Below, in pieces: positions 26,613 through 35,504 of a DNA stretch of 64,000 bases; position 1 is the stretch's first letter, and the number at the start of each line of letters is the position of its first letter. The stretch covers positions 2,418,001 to 2,482,000 of the forward strand of contig NZ_JAUSZD010000002.1 in the NCBI RefSeq assembly GCF_030817275.1, given 5' to 3'. The translations under genes were made by a program, and so were the position numbers. Source of the DNA: Paenibacillus sp. V4I7 (lineage in GTDB: Bacteria; Bacillota; Bacilli; Paenibacillales; NBRC-103111). The notes under the pieces are model-generated. The model saw only the letters and a program-made list of their open reading frames with translations, did no database searches and had not been told where the DNA came from.

Positions 26613-27308
26613 ATGGTGAGCCATTTAACGAACGACTGGGCTTCTTTGTTGGGGTCAGAATTTCAAGAGCCCTATTTCCACGCCTTGCAAAAATTTCTCA
26701 ATGATGAATATACGGCACAAACCATTTTTCCAGAACAAAATGAGATTTATCATGCACTTCATTTAACTTCTTATGCGAATACCAAAGTGGTTATTTTGGG
26801 ACAAGATCCCTATCACGGTAGAGGCCAAGCCCATGGCCTCAGTTTTTCCGTTAAACCGGGTATACCGACACCGCCATCTTTGCAAAATATGTATAAAGAA
26901 TTACAGTCTGATCTTGGCTGCTATATCCCTGATAACGGCTACCTGAAGGGTTGGGCAGAACAAGGCGTGCTGCTATTGAACACGGTTCTTACGGTAAGAG
27001 CAGATATGCCGAATTCGCATAAGGGAAAAGGGTGGGAACGTTTTACAGATAAAATCATAACGACGCTAAGTGATCGGGAGAAGCCGATCATTTTTGTGCT
27101 GTGGGGAAGTCATGCACAGACCAAAGAGCGTCTCATCCATACAACGAAGCATGTTATCATAAAATCAGTTCATCCGAGTCCGCTTTCTTCGTATCGCGGA
27201 TTTTTTGGCAGTAAGCCTTTTTCGCAAGCGAATGCGTATCTTAGAGAACTTGGGAGTTCGGAAATTGATTGGCAAATACCAAATTTATTTGTGAAGGAGC
27301 GGGAGTAA
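26613..27308 (+). CDS. ung: uracil-DNA glycosylase
   Basis: A 231-residue family 1 uracil-DNA glycosylase with the water-activating GQDPYHG motif near residue 65 and the [13 protein letters not shown] minor-groove loop near 190. It removes uracil from DNA in base excision repair. GGAGGGG lies 5 bases before the ATG at 26613. The stop at 27308 overlaps the start of the YciI gene by one base, so the two are coupled. Confidence 0.92.
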   Translation: MVSHLTNDWASLLGSEFQEPYFHALQKFLNDEYTAQTIFPEQNEIYHALHLTSYANTKVVILGQDPYHGRGQAHGLSFSVKPGIPTPPSLQNMYKELQSDLGCYIPDNGYLKGWAEQGVLLLNTVLTVRADMPNSHKGKGWERFTDKIITTLSDREKPIIFVLWGSHAQTKERLIHTTKHVIIKSVHPSPLSSYRGFFGSKPFSQANAYLRELGSSEIDWQIPNLFVKERE

Positions 27309-27613
27309 TGAGCGACAATAAAGAATTTATTTATGTCTTACGATTAAAACCTGCTTTTCTAGACCGCAGTGTTTGGACAGAAAAAGAAGATAAAATTGTT
27401 GAAGAACACTTTCAATATCTTTTACAATTAAAAGAGGAGGGAGAACTCATTTTAGCAGGAAGAACACAAACTTTTGATGAAAAAACATTTGGCATTGTTA
27501 TCCTTAGAGTGGATAATGAGTTAGAAGCTACACTGATCATGGAACAAGATCCTGCTGTTGCTAATCAACTCATGACCAGCGAATTGTTTCCTTACAGTAT
27601 TGCAGTTATGTAA
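27308..27613 (+). CDS. YciI family protein
   Basis: A 101-residue alpha/beta protein of the YciI type: FIYVLRLKPAF strand, a helix region, EGELILAGRT and FGIVILRVDN. YciI proteins are small ferredoxin-like enzymes or binding proteins with no agreed function. GAAGGAG lies inside the end of ung and the start overlaps the ung stop by one base, so translation is coupled to ung. Confidence 0.78.
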   Translation: MSDNKEFIYVLRLKPAFLDRSVWTEKEDKIVEEHFQYLLQLKEEGELILAGRTQTFDEKTFGIVILRVDNELEATLIMEQDPAVANQLMTSELFPYSIAVM

Positions 27614-27658
27614 GTAAACTGCCAGTTATTCTGGCGAAAAATCAAAGGAGTGAATCCA

Positions 27659-29353
27659 ATGAAATTTCAAGAATTTAAGTACGAAAGACCCGACTTTAGC
27701 GCTTTTGAAATTAATTTTAAGGAGCTTTTAGAGGCGTTTAAACGAGCGAATTCGTTTGGCAATCAAGACCAATCGATGGAAGCGATCGTTAGCCTGCGAA
27801 GTGAGTTAGAGTCTATGGAATCTATTGCTCGGATTCGTCACAGTGTGGATACAAATGATGAATTTTACAAAGCGGAGCAAGAGTATTTCGATGAAATTGA
27901 GCCTTTATATCAAGGGCTGATTACCGAGTTTTATAAAGCTCTCATCGAATCCTCTTATAGATCAGAGTTAGAAGTCGAATGGGGGAAGCAGCTGTTTACG
28001 ATTGCCTCCTTGTCGTTGAAAACGTTTTCGCCGGAAATTGTTGAAGATCTCGTACAAGAAAACAAACTGGCCAGTGAATATTCGAAGCTGCTTGCTTCTG
28101 CGAAGCTAATTTATGCAGGGGAAGAACGAAATTTATCCCAACTCGTGCCTTTTCAATTATCAACAGACCGAAAAGTCCGTAAAGAAGCGAATGATGTGAA
28201 ATATAGCTTTTTTATAGAGAATGAAGCGAAATTGGATGAGCTGTATGACCAATTAGTGAAGATTCGTGCACTCATCGCTAAGAAGCTCGGATATAACAAC
28301 TTTGTTGAACTCGCGTATGCTCGTTTGAACCGCTCTGATTACAATGCCAAGGACGTGGAAGTATTTAGGAATCAAGTTCTTGAACACATTGTACCGGTGG
28401 CAACGAAACTAAAGGAACGGCAGAAGGCTAGAATTGGCGTAGACTCGCTGCATTATTATGACGACAAGCTTGGTTTCGCCTCAGGGAATGCGACGCCAAA
28501 AGGCGATGCGGATTGGATCGTGGAACAAGCGCGTAAGATGTATGCAGAGCTATCCCCAGAAACGGATGAGTTCTTTACCTTTATGATCGATAACGGTTTG
28601 ATGGATCTTGTGGCAAAGAAGGGAAAACGCGTAGGTGGTTACTGCTCTTATATTAGTACATACAAAGCACCCTACATTTTCTCTAACTTTAACGGAACTT
28701 CAGGTGACATTGATGTCTTAACGCACGAAGTAGGTCATGCTTTCCAAGGCTATAGCAGCCGAGATTTTCAAGTGCCTGAATACATATTCCCAACCTTGGA
28801 AGCCTGTGAAATCCACTCCATGAGCATGGAGTTTCTCGCTTGGCCTTGGATGTCATTGTTCTTCGAGGAAGAGACAGATAAGTATAAATTCAAGCATCTA
28901 AGTGAATCACTCTTATTCATTCCTTACGGTGTTGCGGTAGATGAATTTCAACATCGGATCTATGAGCAGCCGGAACTGACACCCGCTGAGCGTAAGCTAG
29001 TTTGGCGCGAGGTTGAGCGCAAATATTTGCCGCATCGTGTTTACGAGGATAACGACTATTTGGAAAGAGGGGGCTTTTGGCAGCAGCAGGCCCACATTTA
29101 CAAAAGCCCATTTTACTACATAGATTACACGCTTGCACAAGTGTGTGCGTTTCAATTCTGGAAACGAGCTAATGAAAATCCCGAGTTAGCTTGGGAGGAT
29201 TACTTAAGACTTTGTCAGCAAGGCGGAAGTCTGAATTTCACAGAGCTTGTTCAAGTCGCTAAGCTAATTTCACCTTTCAAAGAAGGTTGTGTGGCTTCGG
29301 TAATTGGTCATATCGATTCATGGCTTGATCAGGTTGATGATGCTAAGCTTTAA
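27659..29353 (+). CDS. M3 family oligoendopeptidase (PepF-like)
   Basis: A 564-residue zinc metallopeptidase with the HEVGH motif near residue 355 and the third ligand Glu in the following LEACEIHSMSMEF segment. M3 oligoendopeptidases cut short peptides in the cytoplasm. No signal peptide is seen. AAAGGAG precedes the ATG at 27659. The last four bases overlap the 3' end of the convergent zinc phospholipase-like gene, and no terminator lies between the two. Confidence 0.87.
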   Translation: MKFQEFKYERPDFSAFEINFKELLEAFKRANSFGNQDQSMEAIVSLRSELESMESIARIRHSVDTNDEFYKAEQEYFDEIEPLYQGLITEFYKALIESSYRSELEVEWGKQLFTIASLSLKTFSPEIVEDLVQENKLASEYSKLLASAKLIYAGEERNLSQLVPFQLSTDRKVRKEANDVKYSFFIENEAKLDELYDQLVKIRALIAKKLGYNNFVELAYARLNRSDYNAKDVEVFRNQVLEHIVPVATKLKERQKARIGVDSLHYYDDKLGFASGNATPKGDADWIVEQARKMYAELSPETDEFFTFMIDNGLMDLVAKKGKRVGGYCSYISTYKAPYIFSNFNGTSGDIDVLTHEVGHAFQGYSSRDFQVPEYIFPTLEACEIHSMSMEFLAWPWMSLFFEEETDKYKFKHLSESLLFIPYGVAVDEFQHRIYEQPELTPAERKLVWREVERKYLPHRVYEDNDYLERGGFWQQQAHIYKSPFYYIDYTLAQVCAFQFWKRANENPELAWEDYLRLCQQGGSLNFTELVQVAKLISPFKEGCVASVIGHIDSWLDQVDDAKL

Positions 29354-30282
29354 ATCATAGGCCGAACATGAGTGATTTGCAGTCCGCTGTCACAGTCCTT
29401 ACCTGTTTCATAGGAGAGATTGCCGAGAACTTCTTCTAAAGCTTGGTATTCAGCCGAAGAACCTCGTTGTAAGGCTTGTATGGCTGCTTTTAGGACGATT
29501 TGACCATCTTCCATCGCGATATCCCATAAGTCCCAAATGCTGTATGTGTACGTTTCTTCTAATGATGTAGGACAATTCCAAACCATCTTGGCTTCGTTTA
29601 AATAATCAAGCGGAGCCGGATGCTTGGTATACACCAATGGTGATATTTGACCGAAGGTTAATAAACGTTTGATTCCTTTCGGATCGTGGAATAAGCGTTG
29701 AGCTCGAATCATGTCGATGTAAGCATCGTTCCAATCCTTGTCAGTAACCTGCGAAGCATAGTCAGGATAGTGGTTCGCAGCAGCGTGGGCAAGCGCAGGA
29801 ACAATGCCGAGGGGCAGAGCTTCTCCAACATATATTTCTTTCCATACAGGCGTATTCCATGTCTGTAGTCCAAGGTTGCGACGAACAATAAGTGTGTCCA
29901 TAATAATCTCAAATCGTTGGTGATCCCATTTCTTGAAGCCTGATTTGTAAAAAACGTAGGGATGCATGTTGCGGTCGAGAATATGGTGTGTAAGGAATCC
30001 AAGTGCATAAACAACAGCAGGATTATACAAACCTCTTCCTTGCATATGGGAAAGTAGATCCATCAAGAACGGACCGCATGCTTTCGTATGCATGAGACTT
30101 CCCAATTGATTGAGTTTTTTGTCTTTTTTCCAAGGTAAGAAGTTATGATAGAATAAGAAATCGGGTCCTTGACAGCCAAGGGAGAAAACATGTCGCAACT
30201 GCTTATCACTAAGCATATTGGCATGCCCCAATTGGTTCATTAATTCTTGACCGAAAATCAGATGTGTCCAGATGTTAGGCAA
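29350..30282 (-). CDS. zinc-dependent phospholipase C family protein
   Basis: A 310-residue protein that starts LPNIWTHLIFGQEL, the typical opening of this family, and has HTKACGPFLMDLL, YALGFLTHHILDR and other conserved His/Asp positions able to bind zinc. The activity is not shown; there is no signal peptide, unlike secreted phospholipases C. I chose the TTG at 30282: AGGAGG lies 7-9 bases upstream and the N-terminus then matches the family. The frame runs on to 30369. Its 3' end overlaps the convergent M3 peptidase gene by four bases. Confidence 0.78.
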   Translation of the reverse strand: MPNIWTHLIFGQELMNQLGHANMLSDKQLRHVFSLGCQGPDFLFYHNFLPWKKDKKLNQLGSLMHTKACGPFLMDLLSHMQGRGLYNPAVVYALGFLTHHILDRNMHPYVFYKSGFKKWDHQRFEIIMDTLIVRRNLGLQTWNTPVWKEIYVGEALPLGIVPALAHAAANHYPDYASQVTDKDWNDAYIDMIRAQRLFHDPKGIKRLLTFGQISPLVYTKHPAPLDYLNEAKMVWNCPTSLEETYTYSIWDLWDIAMEDGQIVLKAAIQALQRGSSAEYQALEEVLGNLSYETGKDCDSGLQITHVRPMI

Positions 30283-30481
30283 TTGTGCCCCTCCTAATTT
30301 GTGATGTACGAACATGTAGAAGAACCATTTTATTTTATCATAACGAGGAATTACAAGGGCACATTTCATGAACTATTTGATCAAGCAAGAGCTACTACGG
30401 GAGGAATAATCTTTAAATCGTCGAATTCAAACATTTGATAATGGAAACCATCCATGTATTTTTAAGATGGGGGATAAATGA

Positions 30482-32680
30482 ATGGATATGCTTTCGAGAA
30501 CGGAACCGTCATTTGCCATGGTATTCGAATTCACAACGATAGGCATGGCGATTATTTCACTCAATGGACAATGGATGAAGATGAATAACAGCCTAAGCGC
30601 GATAACTGGATATTCGGAAGAAGAATTATTATATACGGATATAACTACGATCTTTTTGCCCGAAGAGAACGACAAACTGTTTGGACTCCTAAAGCAATTG
30701 TTGTCCGGGGATTTACGATCTTTCCAGATCGAACAAAGAATGAAGTCAAAAGAGGGAACAATTATAAGGGTGGAATGCGGAATTTCACTAATTAGAAACT
30801 CTGACCATGAACCTCTTTATTATATGGCCCAGATGAAAGATCTCACGATAAAGTCCGAGATGGAGCGTAAACTTGCGGAGAGTGAACAGCGGTATAATTC
30901 ATTAATTGAGCATAATCCTGCGGGGATCTTAACAAGTGATTTGAACGGTTTAATCATGAGTGTGAATCCTGCTATGGAGCGGATTCTGGGTTACACGAAG
31001 ACGGAGATGGTTGGACAGTACATCCATCAATTCTGGGAGCAAGAAAAACAAGAGGATCAAGCTGAATACCCGACCGATAGTGTGCTCTTGCAAACGGATA
31101 ATCATATGCTTCGGGTTACGCATAAGAGTGGCGATAAGATTGAATTAGGCTTAAAAAATGTGCCGATTATCGTGAATGGGATAACAGAAGGTGTTTATAT
31201 TATCGCTAGAGATATCACACAGCATAATAAAGACCGTGAGTCATTGAGAGTTGCGCAGCAGGACCTGCATGACACTGTTCGCAGACAGCAAGGAATGACC
31301 ATGAAGTTCAGACAAATGCGAGGGAAATTCATTCATACCTTATGTGACGGTGAACTTCTGTATAGACTCGGCTATAAGCCATCGCATATCCTAGGTAACG
31401 GCTTATACGAGATATGGCCATTCTATATGGCGACCAATATCGATAAGTATTACCGCAGGGCATGGAGCGGGGAAGAAAACGTTATGTATGAAGCCACTTT
31501 CCGGGGGATTACGTATTTGACATCTTTACGTCCCATTTTTGAAAATGGCCGCGTGATAGAAGTGATCGGCTCCTGTGTAGATATTACGGAACGTAAACAT
31601 ATGGAAATGGAGCTTAGAGAAACGAAGGAGCTGCTGGAATCATTTATTAATAATACAACAGATGCCATCTGCGTACTTGATCAACGATTTAAGGTTATTT
31701 CTGTCAATTCCGCTTATGAGAAAGTATTTGGTTGGAATCAGGATGAGCTTCTAAACCAGCCATTGCCCATATATCCAGATTTCTTGAAAGAGCATCATAA
31801 AGAAATTCAAGACATCTTACAAGCAGGTAACCAAATTTCGGGGTTAGAGACCATTCGGATTCGTAAAGATGGACAGCTCATTCATGTCAGTGTGACCAAA
31901 ACGCCAATTAAGAATGAGAAGGGCGAGATTATTGGGTTCGCTGGTATTACGCGAGATATTACAGAACGGAAACGAACAGAGGAATTGTTGCGTAAATCAG
32001 ATAAACTCTCCGTCGCAGGCCAGTTAGCAGCAGGACTTGCTCATGAAATCAGGAATCCGCTCACGTCACTCCGAGGCTTCTTACAGCTTCTGCAGAACGA
32101 TATGAAGGGAAAACAGCACTATTTTGATATCATGTTGTCCGAACTGGATCGAATTAATTTCATCGTTAGCGAATTCCTCGTCATTGCGAAACCGGAAGCT
32201 ATTCACTACAAAAGAAGTGATTTGATAAATATATTACAAACCGTGATTGCGTTGCTGGATACGCAGGCTAATCTTTGCAATGTGCAGCTCCTGCTCGAGT
32301 TTGAGTCTGATATTCCGGAGTTTATTTGTTCCGAGATGCATCTTAAGCAATTATTTATTAATTTGGTGAAAAATGCGATTGAAGCGATAACGAAGGATGG
32401 ACAAATTAAAATCACCGTTTCCATGCAGGGCAGCGAGATGATCCGAGTGAGGACACAGGATAATGGATGCGGCATCCCAGAGGAGCGTGTAAAGCAATTA
32501 GGTGAACCTTTCTATACAACGAAGGAAAAGGGCACTGGACTCGGTCTAATGATGTGTTTCAAGATCGTTGAAGCGCACAAAGGCACAATGTCGATTCAAA
32601 GCCAACTTGGTGAGGGAACCATTATTGATGTGTTTTTACCGACGCAGACGATAAGCAAGGATATGAGTGAATTCGAATAG
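30482..32680 (+). CDS. cytoplasmic histidine kinase with four PAS domains
   Basis: A 732-residue sensor kinase without membrane segments. PAS-type domains are at about 10-125, 135-250, 275-370 and 380-500; each ends in the typical DITER/DITQ link. HisKA follows with phosphoacceptor His521 in HEIRNPLTSLRG, then HATPase with NAIEAI, DNGCGIPEE and GTGLGL. The H-box is like those of sporulation phosphorelay kinases (KinA group), so input to Spo0F is possible, not shown. No response regulator is adjacent. Confidence 0.87.
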   Translation: MDMLSRTEPSFAMVFEFTTIGMAIISLNGQWMKMNNSLSAITGYSEEELLYTDITTIFLPEENDKLFGLLKQLLSGDLRSFQIEQRMKSKEGTIIRVECGISLIRNSDHEPLYYMAQMKDLTIKSEMERKLAESEQRYNSLIEHNPAGILTSDLNGLIMSVNPAMERILGYTKTEMVGQYIHQFWEQEKQEDQAEYPTDSVLLQTDNHMLRVTHKSGDKIELGLKNVPIIVNGITEGVYIIARDITQHNKDRESLRVAQQDLHDTVRRQQGMTMKFRQMRGKFIHTLCDGELLYRLGYKPSHILGNGLYEIWPFYMATNIDKYYRRAWSGEENVMYEATFRGITYLTSLRPIFENGRVIEVIGSCVDITERKHMEMELRETKELLESFINNTTDAICVLDQRFKVISVNSAYEKVFGWNQDELLNQPLPIYPDFLKEHHKEIQDILQAGNQISGLETIRIRKDGQLIHVSVTKTPIKNEKGEIIGFAGITRDITERKRTEELLRKSDKLSVAGQLAAGLAHEIRNPLTSLRGFLQLLQNDMKGKQHYFDIMLSELDRINFIVSEFLVIAKPEAIHYKRSDLINILQTVIALLDTQANLCNVQLLLEFESDIPEFICSEMHLKQLFINLVKNAIEAITKDGQIKITVSMQGSEMIRVRTQDNGCGIPEERVKQLGEPFYTTKEKGTGLGLMMCFKIVEAHKGTMSIQSQLGEGTIIDVFLPTQTISKDMSEFE

Positions 32681-32692
32681 CCTTTGAATGTA

Positions 32693-32732
32693 AAAACCGC
32701 CAGACCTGTAAAGTACAGGAACGGGCGGTTTA
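32693..32732. terminator. intrinsic terminator after the PAS kinase
   Basis: AAACCGCC stem pairing with GGCGGTTT with an inner CCTGT/ACAGG helix, between two convergent genes. Confidence 0.75.
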
Positions 32733-32739
32733 TTCATTT

Positions 32740-32970
32740 CTAAAAACGGATACTAAATTCATTTGACTCTCTGGAATGCCATGTTGTCATAGAGGCGTCC
32801 TGTTCACAATGAATTTGTACTTCATCAGGTGTATATTTTACGATAAAACCCGAATTTACCTGATAATAAACGCCTAATGAATCTAACGACCAAACATAAA
32901 CAGGTGTTTTAGTAAGAGCGGCAATGAAAATTTCTGTATCTGTTTCCAATAGTTTGGTTCCGTAAATCAT
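32740..32970 (-). CDS. hypothetical protein, 76 residues
   Basis: I do not recognise it. Beta-rich small protein with alternating hydrophobic residues (EIFIAALTKTPVYVW) and no signal peptide or membrane segment. AGAGG lies 7 bases before the ATG at 32970; the GTG at 32976 is an in-frame option. It sits alone between two larger genes and shares the terminator of the kinase gene. Confidence 0.6.
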   Translation of the reverse strand: MIYGTKLLETDTEIFIAALTKTPVYVWSLDSLGVYYQVNSGFIVKYTPDEVQIHCEQDASMTTWHSRESNEFSIRF

Positions 32971-33137
32971 CTTCACACCTCTGTCTTATTATTTTGAAAA
33001 AGCAGCGCTTATTACTAGTGACAGCATGAACTTACAAACAATCACAAACTGTTCCTTTTTTTTTGTAGCGTTTCGGTTTTATACCAAGTACAATCAAAGT
33101 TGTGCAATTTTGAATACGATTGACAGGGAGAAGCAGC

Positions 33138-34208
33138 ATGAAATTCGCAGTTCAATATATATCATTTTTTGTGATCCAAGGGGAAGGTGCCGACGCGGCA
33201 TCGGCTAAAAATTATCGCCATTATCAGACTTTGGACGAGAACGATTATGAAGACAGTGCTTTACAACAATTCTTAGACGGTGAATTCGCACGAATCGCTA
33301 AACGCAAAGTAGAGCGAAACCCGAGAGCTGAGCAGGTACCTACGAAGATAGGGCGTTTCATTACCGAGCCAGGCTTCGAATTAGAAAGCAATCCGAACTA
33401 TAATCTATTCGCGCGACTGCGCTATGCAGAGAACAAACAGGACTTTCTTAATGTTAGCGATGAACTTTTGAATGCTTATCTGAATACAAGCGCAGTCAGG
33501 GGCGGAGCTTTTCTTGTCGCAAGTGCCAAGCTTAATCAATATTTCGATGATCCATTTGTATTTATCCTAAAATGTGATTTTGAGCCCAAAATTGCACGGA
33601 TTACCGACGAGAAGAGCTTATTGAATCAAGTGGAAATGGCGATCAATGCGAAAAACATGAAATCGATCCAATATCCGTTTATGCCTGAAGAAGGCATGTT
33701 AGAACCTTCAGAGCTCAAAATTCACCAAGCTTCACATGCCAGTTACTTTGAGGATTTCCTAAAATATGTAGAATATGAGCAGTCCATGCCGGAAATATTG
33801 CATCATCAAGTATTAGGGCTCGTTCAGCAGCAGTTGGAGAGAGACTATGAGCATAAACCTGAGGAACGTGAGCAGGAAGAAAAGGATTTGGAAATCTGGG
33901 CAGCGAGTGAAAAGCGCGAGCTTCAGGAGAAGTGGACACCGACTCAGGTCATGGATGCCGCCAATTATTTGGTTGAGCAGAAACCGGATCTGGAAATGCG
34001 CATCAAGCTTGATCATATCAGTGTGAAGGCGCAGCTTGCCGATTATGGACGCAAAGTTCATATTGCCAGACAAGGCGAACGGTATGTAATTCTGATTGAA
34101 GGGGATTATTTGCACTTCGAAAAAGGCGTATCACCAGTTGAATTGCTAAGACCAGATGATCTTCACGCTGTCATCGAGCGGATTACAAGAGAAGAAGAAA
34201 ACGGATAG
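33138..34208 (+). CDS. conserved hypothetical protein, DUF3900-like
   Basis: A 356-residue cytoplasmic protein. It begins with a VQYISFFVIQGEGADA strand, has GRFITEPGFELESNPNYN and SAVRGGAFLV segments, then FVFILKCDFEPKIARI. The C-terminal third is acidic and helical. The order of these blocks fits a Bacillales family I associate with DUF3900, but this label is from memory and uncertain. No function is known. CAGGGAG precedes the ATG at 33138. Confidence 0.65.
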   Translation: MKFAVQYISFFVIQGEGADAASAKNYRHYQTLDENDYEDSALQQFLDGEFARIAKRKVERNPRAEQVPTKIGRFITEPGFELESNPNYNLFARLRYAENKQDFLNVSDELLNAYLNTSAVRGGAFLVASAKLNQYFDDPFVFILKCDFEPKIARITDEKSLLNQVEMAINAKNMKSIQYPFMPEEGMLEPSELKIHQASHASYFEDFLKYVEYEQSMPEILHHQVLGLVQQQLERDYEHKPEEREQEEKDLEIWAASEKRELQEKWTPTQVMDAANYLVEQKPDLEMRIKLDHISVKAQLADYGRKVHIARQGERYVILIEGDYLHFEKGVSPVELLRPDDLHAVIERITREEENG

Positions 34209-34228
34209 ATAAAGGTGAAAATATAGGG

Positions 34229-34257
34229 TTCCCACCACTATGAATTCCTTGTATAAT
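34229..34257 (+). promoter_or_regulatory. possible sigma-A-type promoter of the deoxynucleoside kinase gene
   Basis: TTCCCA, 17-base spacer, TATAAT, about 65 bases before the ATG at 34321. The -35 match is partial (4 of 6). Confidence 0.4.
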
Positions 34258-34320
34258 AGGGAAGCTTTGCAAGAATTGACAGACGGTAAATTAGGATTGG
34301 GCAGAAGGAGAAAGGGGTCA

Positions 34321-34977
34321 ATGGCTGTGATCGTGGTTGGGGGAATGATTGGTCTAGGTAAAACATCTGTATCGACTTTGCTTGGACAAGAATTAAATTC
34401 AAATGTTTATTATGAAAGTGTCGATGATAATCCGATACTTCCGCTGTTTTACACGGCAACTCCGGAAGAAATTGAGAAGAAGAGATATCCGTTTTTACTT
34501 CAGTTGCACTTCTTGAATACAAGATTTAAGGCAATTAAACAAGCGTTAGTACATAACCGAAATGTACTGGATAGAAGTATCTATGAGGATTGGTACTTTG
34601 CCAAAGTGAATCGGGAGTTAGGTCGTATTTCACAGCTGGAATTTGATGTTTATGAGGGGCTTGCGGACAATATGATGTCTGAGCTTGCTGAGCTTCCTAA
34701 GAAAGCGCCGGACCTCATGGTTTATCTAAAAGCTTCCTTCGAAACGGTCATGTACCGCATCGGACTGCGGGGACGCAGCTTCGAGCAAGATCAATCTTTG
34801 GTTGATTATTATCGACAGCTTTGGTCAGGTTATGATGACTGGGTGATGAATCATTATCATGCCTCTGAAGTGTTGATTGTAGATATGGATCGTGTTGATG
34901 TTGTGAATCGTTCAGAGGATGCGATCGAATTAGTTGAGCAGGTACGTGCCAAGCTTTCCGAATTAGTCATCGTTTAA
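34321..34977 (+). CDS. deoxynucleoside kinase (dGK/dAK-type)
   Basis: A 218-residue P-loop kinase with GGMIGLGKTS at about residues 6-15, a DRSIYEDWYFAK segment that carries the substrate-binding Asp-Arg-Ser, and an Arg-rich lid (RIGLRGRSFEQ). The family phosphorylates deoxyguanosine and deoxyadenosine for nucleotide salvage. The start is ATG 34321 behind AAAGGGG; the frame opens earlier at 34240 but that ATG has no ribosome binding site. A terminator hairpin follows. Confidence 0.8.
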   Translation: MAVIVVGGMIGLGKTSVSTLLGQELNSNVYYESVDDNPILPLFYTATPEEIEKKRYPFLLQLHFLNTRFKAIKQALVHNRNVLDRSIYEDWYFAKVNRELGRISQLEFDVYEGLADNMMSELAELPKKAPDLMVYLKASFETVMYRIGLRGRSFEQDQSLVDYYRQLWSGYDDWVMNHYHASEVLIVDMDRVDVVNRSEDAIELVEQVRAKLSELVIV

Positions 34978-34992
34978 TATAGAAATATCAAA

Positions 34993-35020
34993 GGGCCCCC
35001 TCATTCCGAGGGGGTCTTTC
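34993..35020 (+). terminator. intrinsic terminator after the deoxynucleoside kinase gene
   Basis: GGCCCCCTC/GAGGGGGTC hairpin with a short loop, then TTTC. Confidence 0.7.
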
Positions 35021-35152
35021 GAATTATGTAGGAGTTTAATTGGGTTTAGAAATTGAAAGTGTTCTAGATCTTTCCTTTTTACTTTCATTTGGTTATAAAG
35101 TCCTGTGATTTTACATATACTATCGAAATATGACGGTATTTATCTCTATTTG

Positions 35153-35194
35153 TTGTATATCGGGTAAAATTATTGTATGATACATTACGTATCA
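35153..35194 (+). promoter_or_regulatory. promoter overlapped by a TGATAC-N5-GTATCA palindrome
   Basis: TTGTAT (35153-35158), 17-base spacer, TATGAT (35176-35181). A perfect palindrome TGATAC-ATTAC-GTATCA at 35178-35194 covers the -10. The same motif occurs at 43169-43185 over another predicted promoter, suggesting one regulator. Confidence 0.5.
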
Positions 35195-35230
35195 AGTGAA
35201 AACATGAATTCTTCAATGGAAGAGTAGGTG

Positions 35231-35380
35231 ATGAGTTTGTTATTTATCGTATGTTACAGAGGAAAGCCTATGTGCCCGCCACTTTCTAAATTGGCAGCAA
35301 ATGAGAAAATGATGAAGTTAAGCCGATTTTTCTCTAATCTTGAGATCGTTGAGGTTAAACAACAATTAGTTGCAACATAA
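35231..35380 (+). CDS. small unknown protein, 49 residues
   Basis: A 49-codon frame from ATG 35231 to TAA 35378-35380. It starts MSLLFIVCYRGKPMCPP, is hydrophobic at the N-terminus, has two Cys and a basic/amphipathic C-terminal half. I recognise no family. AGTAGGTG lies just upstream. It is the first open frame behind the palindrome-bearing promoter and is followed by a terminator, which supports a real small gene. A non-coding RNA role is not excluded. Confidence 0.45.
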   Translation: MSLLFIVCYRGKPMCPPLSKLAANEKMMKLSRFFSNLEIVEVKQQLVAT

Positions 35381-35413
35381 CAGAATATAAACTTCATACT
35401 CTCATAAAAGCGC

Positions 35414-35446
35414 ACCTCCTTAACCCTTAGGTTTTAGGAGGTTTTT
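35414..35446 (+). terminator. intrinsic terminator
   Basis: ACCTCCT/AGGAGGT stem with an inner AACC/GGTT helix, then TTTTT. It ends the small gene at 35231 and lies before the monooxygenase gene. Confidence 0.8.
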
Positions 35447-35504
35447 GTCTTGACTGATTATGTTACAGTAGATGGAAAGGGTTCGTTGGTTATGGAGGGC
35501 AATC

